A stretch of DNA of 64,000 bases from CAZOHG01 sp964579725 (GTDB taxonomy: Bacteria > Zhuqueibacterota > JdFR-76 > BMS3Abin05): the NCBI GenBank assembly GCA_964579725.1, contig CAZOHG010000001.1, positions 84,683 to 148,682 of the forward strand, read 5' to 3'. The position numbers and the translations under genes are program-made. Positions 59,139-64,000 of this stretch are shown one piece after another. Under the pieces are notes generated by a model. That model was not told the DNA's origin, searched no databases, and was given only the letters and a program-made list of their open reading frames with translations. How positions within the stretch are numbered: position 1 is the stretch's first letter; every line of letters starts with the position of its first letter.

Positions 59139-60553
59139 TTTCCAACACAAAATTGATTAAAAATAAAATTCAATGCGTCGTCAGCCGAAACTTGCCCGAT
59201 TATTTCCCCCAGCGATTCCAGCGCTCCGCGGAGGTCCACAACGGCAAACTCCTGACTTAATCCCGATTGCAGCGTTTTCTCAACAGCCGTCAAACTTTCC
59301 GCCGCCTTTTCTACCGCTTTTACGTGGCGGACATTTGTCAACACAACCTCGTTTGCAGATTTTCCGCCGCCTTCTACCAAAAAATGACGAAGAGCCGTAT
59401 AAAAGTCGTCCATTCCCTGCCCTGTTTTGGCGGAAAGAAAAACAGCCGGTTCTTCTCTCACCTCCTCTGGTAAAGAGCTCAGTAATTTTCCTTGCACCAA
59501 ATCCATTTTATTGAACACCACAAGAATCGTTAGAGTTCTTTCGCGGCGGACTGCCTGTAGCCGCTCCCAAACAAAGGCGTCCTCATTTGTCCAGCCCGTC
59601 TGGACATCCAGCACAAAAACCGCCAGATCTGCTTCTCGCAAATGAAATTGGGCGATCTCCACCCCCTTGGCTTCAATTCGATCGACCGTTTCGCGAAGGC
59701 CTGCCGTGTCAATGACTCGAAAAAGAACTCCATCCACATCCAGGAGGGCTTCCAGAGCGTCGCGAGTCGTACCGGGGGTTTCGTCCACAATGGCCCGCTG
59801 GCTCCCTAAAAGCCGATTGAGCAGGCTCGATTTTCCCACGTTGGGCCGCCCCACAATGGTCATTTTTACCCCCTCACGCAAAAATCGGCCCCTCTCAAAA
59901 CTTTTTTTTAAGATGTCCAAATCCTGCCGAAGGGCCTTCACTTCTTTGACGAGCTCTTCCCGAGGAAGAAAAGTAATGTCTTCCTCTGAAAAATCCAGCT
60001 CTACCTCCAAGAGCCCCAACAGGCGAACAAGGCGCTTTCGAAGGGCATCAATACAGTCGGAAAGCGCCCCGGAAAGTTGTTGGATTGAAGCCTGTAAACT
60101 TTTTTCTGTGCGCGCCTGAATAAGGTCTGCCACCGCTTCCGCCTGCGCCAGATCTATTTTGCCGTTCAGAAACGCCCGCTTTGTAAATTCACCGGGCTCC
60201 GCTAATCGAGCTCCGGCCCGAAGAGCTGTCTCCAATACCCGCCGCGTAACGTAAACCCCACCGTGACAACTGATTTCCACCACATCTTCCCCCGTGTAGG
60301 AATTGGGGGCCAAAAATAGGGTAAAAACCGCCTGATCAATTGGCTGATTTTGTTCGGAGTCCACCACAAAACCAACGTGAGCGGAATGGCTACGGGCTTT
60401 TTCCAGATCGCTTTTTCCCCGGTACAATTTCACCGCAATGGCCAACGCCTGCGGGCCGCTCAGGCGAATCACCGATAGCCCCCCGCTTCCAAGAGGGGTG
60501 GAAATAGCAGCTATGGTATCCTCCCCCGAGGTTTTCCTTTCTTCGGGCGCCAT
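59135..60553 (-). CDS. mnmE: tRNA modification GTPase MnmE
   Basis: MnmE partners MnmG in wobble-uridine modification. The 472-residue protein has the N-terminal folate-binding domain (DTIAAISTPLGSGGLSVIRLSG, GEDVVEISCHGG). A helical domain follows (EPGEFTKRAFLNGKIDLAQAEAV). The inserted G domain has G1 GRPNVGKSSLLN, G3 DTAGLR, and G4 NKMD. The protein ends with the hallmark FCVGK, whose Cys is needed for modification. Its transcription is separated from yidC by a terminator at 60583-60616. The start is the ATG at 60553. Confidence 0.96.
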   Translation of the reverse strand: MAPEERKTSGEDTIAAISTPLGSGGLSVIRLSGPQALAIAVKLYRGKSDLEKARSHSAHVGFVVDSEQNQPIDQAVFTLFLAPNSYTGEDVVEISCHGGVYVTRRVLETALRAGARLAEPGEFTKRAFLNGKIDLAQAEAVADLIQARTEKSLQASIQQLSGALSDCIDALRKRLVRLLGLLEVELDFSEEDITFLPREELVKEVKALRQDLDILKKSFERGRFLREGVKMTIVGRPNVGKSSLLNRLLGSQRAIVDETPGTTRDALEALLDVDGVLFRVIDTAGLRETVDRIEAKGVEIAQFHLREADLAVFVLDVQTGWTNEDAFVWERLQAVRRERTLTILVVFNKMDLVQGKLLSSLPEEVREEPAVFLSAKTGQGMDDFYTALRHFLVEGGGKSANEVVLTNVRHVKAVEKAAESLTAVEKTLQSGLSQEFAVVDLRGALESLGEIIGQVSADDALNFIFNQFCVGK

Positions 60554-60582
60554 GTAACCTTCACGATTTGGTTGTTTTCCAT

Positions 60583-60616
60583 AAAAAAATAGCCCTGCCA
60601 GTGGTGTGACAGGGCT
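60583..60616 (-). terminator. Intrinsic terminator between yidC and mnmE
   Basis: On the minus strand a stem AGCCCTG/CAGGGCT with a 12-nt loop is followed by ATTTTTTTAT. It closes the rpmH-rnpA-yidD-yidC unit 18 nt after yidC; a separate promoter for mnmE was not identified. Confidence 0.8.
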
Positions 60617-60634
60617 GGCATCACAGGCTGCTTT

Positions 60635-62479
60635 TTATTTTTTGCGCCTGGACCCGCGCACTTTGGCCACTTGCTTGGCGGGTTTTGGCTCCAATTCCAC
60701 CGGTTCAATCTTTACCATTTTTTGCTGAATAATGGTGAAAAGATTAAAAAGCGTATAATACAAATTCAACCCGGATGGGAACGAATTAAAAAGTAAGACA
60801 AAGAATATTGGCATTAAATAGGTCAAGGACTTCTGTTTGGGGTCCTGTGTTGTCATTTTCTGTTGAAAAAACATCGTCACCCCCATTAAAATCGGCAGCA
60901 CATTAATGGTGTTGCCGTACATGGGAATAGCAAAGGGCAGGGTGGCAATGGTATCCGGCATGGAAAGGTCTTTAATCCACCAGATAAAGCTGGCGTGCCG
61001 CAATTCAATCGTCGAGCGAAAAACAATAAACAAGCCCACCAAAAGGGGCATTTGCAAAAGGGTTGGCAAACACCCCCCCATTGGATTTACCCCGTACTCT
61101 TTGTAGAGCTTCATGGTTTCCTTGTTTAACCGCTGCGGATCGTTTTTGTACTTCTCCTTTATTTCAGCCATTTTGGGTTGCACGAGCTGCATTTTTTTCA
61201 TGGAAATGTAGCTCTTGTGCGTTAAGGGATAAACCAGAATTTTAATCAAAATGGAAAAAATAACAATGACCCATCCGTAGTTCGGAATAAATTTGTGCAG
61301 GAATTTAAACGAAACCAAGATCGCGATGCTAAACGGGCGAAAGAACCGTTCGTACCAACCCGAAGCCATAATGACCTTGTCCAACTTTACGCCCAATTTG
61401 CGCGTGGTGTTGTATTCCAACGGGCCGATAAAGATTGTAAAATGATCGTTCGTCAGTCCACCGGAATTGAGGGGCATTTCCATGGTAATGCCGTACCGTT
61501 TGAACACATACTTGGCATTGATCGGCACCCCGCGGCCCTCGACAATCGCTCCACGGCCCTGTTTGTGGGGGGAAATCATCGCGGCTGTAAAATACTTTGT
61601 GCGCACAGCCCCCCATTTTAAATTCCCGCTTAGTTCCTTTTTCTTGTAAATTTTTTTGTTCCCAATGGAAAATTCGTCCAAATCTTTGCCGAACATTGTG
61701 TACACCTTGGCGTACCCCTCGTCGTCCCGAATACGCTTTTCCGTGTAGCGCAAGCCGGATTTCCACAGCAAATTGTAGCTTTTATTGCTTACCCAAGAAT
61801 CAAAGCCTAACAGCCGAACATCCAAATCAAAATTATATTTATTGTTGTAAAATGTAAAGATTTTTTGAATCTTTTTGCCGCCGGTTAGATTGAGTGTGTA
61901 CACCACGCGTGCCGAATCCCTTTGATTATTCAGGGTAATTAACGTGTCATTCGGACTGCCGTCGACAATTTCCTGAATGTAATTCACCTTGCCAAAATCG
62001 ACCGTGTCACCCCCCACAACAAAGGAAAGCCCAAGATCGTTGTAGCCGTTTCCGGCAATAAGCTGCACCGGATGTCCCTTGCCGTCATCGTATTTAAAAA
62101 GTTCCCAGCTCGACACCACGGCCCCCCGAGATGAAATCTTCGCTTCGTACAGATTATTGCGAATGGTGATTGTTTTAGATGTGAGGGAGGATTCCTCTGC
62201 GGGCAATAGATTTTTCAAAAGTGGTTTTTGCTGAGATTGCACCGATGCTTTGGATGCCGTTTTTTCTTTCGACACGACCTTAGAAACCTCACCGGTAGAA
62301 GCGCTCTCCCCTTTTTGCGGAAGGATTGCTGAACTTTTTCGATGAAGGGTGTCTTCCACCGCCTCTTTTGGCGGAACCGTTGCCCTTTTCGGCATGACCA
62401 TCTTTTTATAATAGCTGGTTTGCGTAAAAATCAGAATAATCCCAATTAAAATAAACGCAATAATTGTGTCGCGATTCAT
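60635..62479 (-). CDS. yidC: Membrane protein insertase YidC
   Basis: YidC inserts and folds inner-membrane proteins with or without SecYEG. The 614-residue protein has a first membrane helix (IIAFILIGIILIFTQTSYY) and a linker rich in Ser, Lys and Glu. A large periplasmic beta domain typical of Gram-negative YidC follows (about 100-370). The Oxa1-like core is C-terminal (GWVIVIFSILIKILVYPLTH, NPMGGCLPTLLQMPLLVGLF and later segments). The tail is short and basic (GSRRKK). It lies in the standard rpmH-rnpA-yidD-yidC order. Confidence 0.96.
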   Translation of the reverse strand: MNRDTIIAFILIGIILIFTQTSYYKKMVMPKRATVPPKEAVEDTLHRKSSAILPQKGESASTGEVSKVVSKEKTASKASVQSQQKPLLKNLLPAEESSLTSKTITIRNNLYEAKISSRGAVVSSWELFKYDDGKGHPVQLIAGNGYNDLGLSFVVGGDTVDFGKVNYIQEIVDGSPNDTLITLNNQRDSARVVYTLNLTGGKKIQKIFTFYNNKYNFDLDVRLLGFDSWVSNKSYNLLWKSGLRYTEKRIRDDEGYAKVYTMFGKDLDEFSIGNKKIYKKKELSGNLKWGAVRTKYFTAAMISPHKQGRGAIVEGRGVPINAKYVFKRYGITMEMPLNSGGLTNDHFTIFIGPLEYNTTRKLGVKLDKVIMASGWYERFFRPFSIAILVSFKFLHKFIPNYGWVIVIFSILIKILVYPLTHKSYISMKKMQLVQPKMAEIKEKYKNDPQRLNKETMKLYKEYGVNPMGGCLPTLLQMPLLVGLFIVFRSTIELRHASFIWWIKDLSMPDTIATLPFAIPMYGNTINVLPILMGVTMFFQQKMTTQDPKQKSLTYLMPIFFVLLFNSFPSGLNLYYTLFNLFTIIQQKMVKIEPVELEPKPAKQVAKVRGSRRKK

Positions 62480-62519
62480 GTTTTTGTAAACCTTTTTTAA
62501 TCAAATAGTTAAATCTATT

Positions 62520-62732
62520 TTAAGGAAGAGGGTCATACCCACCTTTGTTCAACGGATTACAACGTAAAATTCGCCAGATCGAGAGATAGGTCGCTTTGAA
62601 AAAGTTGTACTTTTGGTAGGCCTGAATGCTGTAGGTTGAACATGTGGGGTAAAACCGACACGACGGCGGAAAAAAGGGCGAGATCAGCATTTTGTACGCC
62701 CGAATCAGAAAAATAGCCAATTTTCTCAGCAT
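62520..62732 (-). CDS. yidD: Membrane protein insertion efficiency factor YidD
   Basis: A 70-residue protein with the full YidD pattern: an amphipathic N-terminal helix (LAIFLIRAYKMLISPFFPP), then SCRFYPTCSTYSIQAYQKY and RCNPLNKGGYDPLP. The three Cys of CRFYPTC and RCNP are conserved. It supports insertion by the YidC/Sec machinery, consistent with its position between rnpA and yidC. Confidence 0.95.
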   Translation of the reverse strand: MLRKLAIFLIRAYKMLISPFFPPSCRFYPTCSTYSIQAYQKYNFFKATYLSIWRILRCNPLNKGGYDPLP

Positions 62733-62757
62733 TTTTCTAAAAACCTCTTCAAATTGA

Positions 62758-63069
62758 TCAAATCCTCGTAAAAATCATGGTAACCTGGAACCCTTTCAGA
62801 ATAGGGAACATAAAAGACAACTTTTTTTTTTGAAACCACGGCTTGTTCTTCCGATAGATTTCTCGAAGCAAGCGCTTGATTCGATTGCGGTCCACGGCAC
62901 GCTTGAATTTTTTGCTGACGGCGATACCCATTTGTGCCTCTGTTTCGGGAAGGACAAAAAGGGTAACGACTCGACCCTGAATTTTCTCACCCCGACGAAA
63001 AATCTCTGTAAAAGCATTTCGGCCGCGTAAAATTTCGTATTTTTTTAATGTTTGGCGATTCACACGCAA
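62758..63069 (-). CDS. rnpA: Ribonuclease P protein component
   Basis: The basic protein subunit of RNase P, needed for 5' maturation of tRNAs. The 103-residue protein has the usual opening (TLKKYEILRGRNAFTEIFRRG) and the RNR signature AVDRNRIKRLLREIYR. The RNA subunit gene (rnpB) is not in the window. It follows rpmH by 45 nt, a gap that contains a DnaA box. Confidence 0.95.
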   Translation of the reverse strand: MRVNRQTLKKYEILRGRNAFTEIFRRGEKIQGRVVTLFVLPETEAQMGIAVSKKFKRAVDRNRIKRLLREIYRKNKPWFQKKKLSFMFPILKGFQVTMIFTRI

Positions 63070-63105
63070 AAACCTCCGACGCCCACAACACGGCCGATTC
63101 CCTTG

Positions 63106-63114
63106 TGTGGATAA
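63106..63114 (-). promoter_or_regulatory. DnaA box in the rpmH-rnpA gap
   Basis: TGTGGATAA on the plus strand is the exact complement of the consensus DnaA box TTATCCACA. Confidence 0.6.
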
Positions 63115-63270
63115 CTATTTATTGGTGTACTCATCGCTGACAGTCAAGCGCTTACGCCCTTTTTGTCGGCGGCGCTTTAAAACTTCCCGCCCAGCGGCTG
63201 AGGACATTCTCTCCAGAAATCCATGCTTATTCCGACGCTTTCTATTGCTCGGTTGAAACGTTCTTTTCAT
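63115..63270 (-). CDS. rpmH: 50S ribosomal protein L34
   Basis: A 51-residue, very basic ribosomal protein beginning MKRTFQPSNRKRRNKHGF, with the standard RMSSAAGREVLKRRRQKGRKR. The start is the ATG at 63270 with GAGGAGAAAGGG just before it. Translation from further upstream is unsupported. It carries a short extra C-terminal segment (TVSDEYTNK). First gene of the rpmH-rnpA-yidD-yidC operon with a strong promoter at 63325-63354. Confidence 0.96.
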   Translation of the reverse strand: MKRTFQPSNRKRRNKHGFLERMSSAAGREVLKRRRQKGRKRLTVSDEYTNK

Positions 63271-63324
63271 CCCTTTCTCCTCTGATATGTTTCTGTTTCT
63301 ATAAAATTTAAAAAGTTGACGTTT

Positions 63325-63354
63325 AATATAATATGAAATCTGGTTAAATGTCAA
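63325..63354 (-). promoter_or_regulatory. Promoter of the rpmH operon
   Basis: TTGACA (63349-63354) and TATATT (63325-63330) on the minus strand, 18-bp spacer, about 55 bp before rpmH. Confidence 0.75.
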
Positions 63355-63421
63355 GTTTTTTTTGGATTTCCTGTTGCAGAAAAACGCACTCAAAATATTT
63401 CCCAATTCTTTGCCTTTTCAA

Positions 63422-63449
63422 TTGATTTTCTTGGAAAAAATCTTATATT
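63422..63449 (+). promoter_or_regulatory. Candidate dnaA promoter
   Basis: TTGATT (63422-63427), 16-bp spacer, TATATT (63444-63449). The DnaA boxes at 63477-63496 lie in the resulting leader, compatible with autoregulation. Confidence 0.45.
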
Positions 63450-63476
63450 TGAATCTGCAAAAAAAGACCTACCCTG

Positions 63477-63496
63477 TGTGGATAACTTGTGGAAAA
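63477..63496 (-). promoter_or_regulatory. Two adjacent DnaA boxes upstream of dnaA
   Basis: Complement of TTATCCACA (exact consensus, 63477-63485) followed two bases later by complement of TTTTCCACA (one mismatch, 63488-63496). Confidence 0.65.
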
Positions 63497-63603
63497 AAGA
63501 ATTTGTGTGACTCAAAATGCTTTACTCTCAAAAAGATGTGTCGTTGTAACTATGGCGAATTTCTATAATTAGTTCTGAACAAAATTTTTTTAAGGGATTC
63601 ATT

Positions 63604-64000
63604 ATGGCAGAAGTTTTAGAGGATGTCAATGAAATCTGGCAGACAGCCTTGCACTACCTTCGGGAAAATTTGGGGCCTCAAAGTTTTAGTACGTGGTTTA
63701 AGCCGATTGTACCGCTGCATTTGAGAAACGGAGAGCTCACCATTCAGGTACCCAGTCAATTTTTTTACGAATGGATTGACGAGCATTATCGGGATATTTT
63801 AGATCAGGCGTTGTACGAGGCCACCGGCGAGCCAACAAAACTGAAATACTCCATTTTAATTAACGAAGAAAACAGCTCGGGCCCCCCCACGCCTTCGCAG
63901 GAAGCGCTTCGCAAACCTTCCCGGCCTCGGTACAATCAAAATCGATCCTATTTAAATTCTCGTTACACCTTTGATAATTTCGTGGAAGGCAACAGCAATC
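63604..64000 (+). CDS. dnaA: Chromosomal replication initiator DnaA, N-terminal part (runs off the right edge)
   Basis: The 132 residues visible begin MAEVLEDVNEIWQTALHYL. They include domain I with FSTWFKPIVPLHL and VPSQFFYEWIDEHY (helicase- and DiaA-interacting surface), a Pro/Ser/Arg-rich domain II, and the entry to the AAA+ domain (LNSRYTFDNFVEGNSN). DnaA binds the boxes noted upstream to open the origin. AAGGGA lies 7 bases before the ATG. The ATPase and DNA-binding domains are outside the window. Confidence 0.95.
   Translation, partial: MAEVLEDVNEIWQTALHYLRENLGPQSFSTWFKPIVPLHLRNGELTIQVPSQFFYEWIDEHYRDILDQALYEATGEPTKLKYSILINEENSSGPPTPSQEALRKPSRPRYNQNRSYLNSRYTFDNFVEGNSN

Larger units (their letters stand above)
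63271..63603. other. AT-rich rpmH-dnaA intergenic region, candidate oriC
   Basis: A 333-nt, strongly AT-rich gap between divergent rpmH and dnaA, the commonest position for a bacterial origin. It contains divergent promoters and at least two DnaA boxes at 63477-63496. Two or three boxes are few for a full oriC, so part of the origin may lie on the other side of dnaA, outside the window. Confidence 0.5.

Noticed and set aside
63271..63405. 45-codon N-terminal extension of L34
   Set aside because: It reads through the promoter and ribosome binding site; the L34 family begins exactly at the ATG at 63270.
1..64000. tRNA, rRNA, tmRNA, insertion sequences, prophage or restriction/defence genes
   Set aside because: Looked for in all gaps and gene products; none found. 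Gene content is core and metabolic, with no sign of a mobile island.

Overview
This 64 kb window is chromosomal and comes from a Gram-negative (diderm) bacterium. It encodes OmpA and other outer-membrane-type proteins, lipoproteins with lipoboxes, a SurA-type chaperone set and YidC. The DUF4175/DUF4159 secreted cluster, a fused formiminotransferase-cyclodeaminase, inositol-phosphate synthase next to a CDP-alcohol phosphotransferase, a bacterial eRF1-like protein and many TPR proteins point to the FCB side of the tree, for example a Calditrichota/KSB1-like lineage. That placement is inference; no rRNA is present. Promoters are classical TTGACA/TATAAT types and ribosome binding sites are purine-rich AGGAG types. 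No tRNA, rRNA, CRISPR array or insertion sequence was seen.

Layout. The right end is the replication-origin neighbourhood: dnaA (partial, +), an AT-rich gap with DnaA boxes, then rpmH, rnpA, yidD, yidC, mnmE, mnmG, rsmG, murQ and mfd on the minus strand. Two parS-like sites sit in the first codons of mnmG and rsmG, but no parAB genes follow. The minus-strand run continues through three parvulin-type folding factors, a secreted 5'-nucleotidase, a DUF456 membrane protein, and a secreted cluster (DUF4159, giant DUF4175 coiled-coil protein, periplasmic TPR protein, a second GATase-like secreted protein, a lipoprotein). Minus-strand genes here run away from dnaA and are co-oriented with the leftward fork if the origin is at dnaA.

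The middle (24-37.7 kb) is mostly plus strand. It holds a polytopic membrane protein with an acidic tail, a HAD-like protein with unusual motif order, an eRF1-like protein, and a GalT-like protein with Tyr in place of the nucleophilic His. These are followed by a DUF123 protein and a nucleoside-salvage run (tdk, nupC-type transporter, purine nucleoside phosphorylase, ftcD, an adenosine-deaminase-like amidohydrolase), then a TPR protein, a non-canonical NTP phosphatase and a methyltransferase.

From 23.8 to 13.1 kb a compact minus-strand operon carries an EnvC-like factor, holB, ricT, metG, tatD, rsmA, mgtE, recO and glyS, closed by a bidirectional terminator. One 344-nt unexplained spacer interrupts it.

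The left part (1-11.7 kb) has an OmpA protein with calcium-binding type-3 repeats, co-oriented with an enhancer-binding-protein regulator that has lost its phospho-acceptor Asp and its GAFTGA loop. Beyond it a small orphan gene follows a candidate sigma-54 promoter and a long palindrome. Next come a lysine-to-aminoadipate pair (aldehyde dehydrogenase, lysine 6-transaminase), rsmI, a CDP-alcohol phosphotransferase, panD and inositol-3-phosphate synthase (a probable inositol-lipid locus), a MATE exporter, and the start of tmk. The most promising leads are the orphan sigma-54-like module with its atypical regulator, the secreted DUF4159/DUF4175 cluster, the Tyr-substituted GalT and the inositol-lipid locus with embedded panD.
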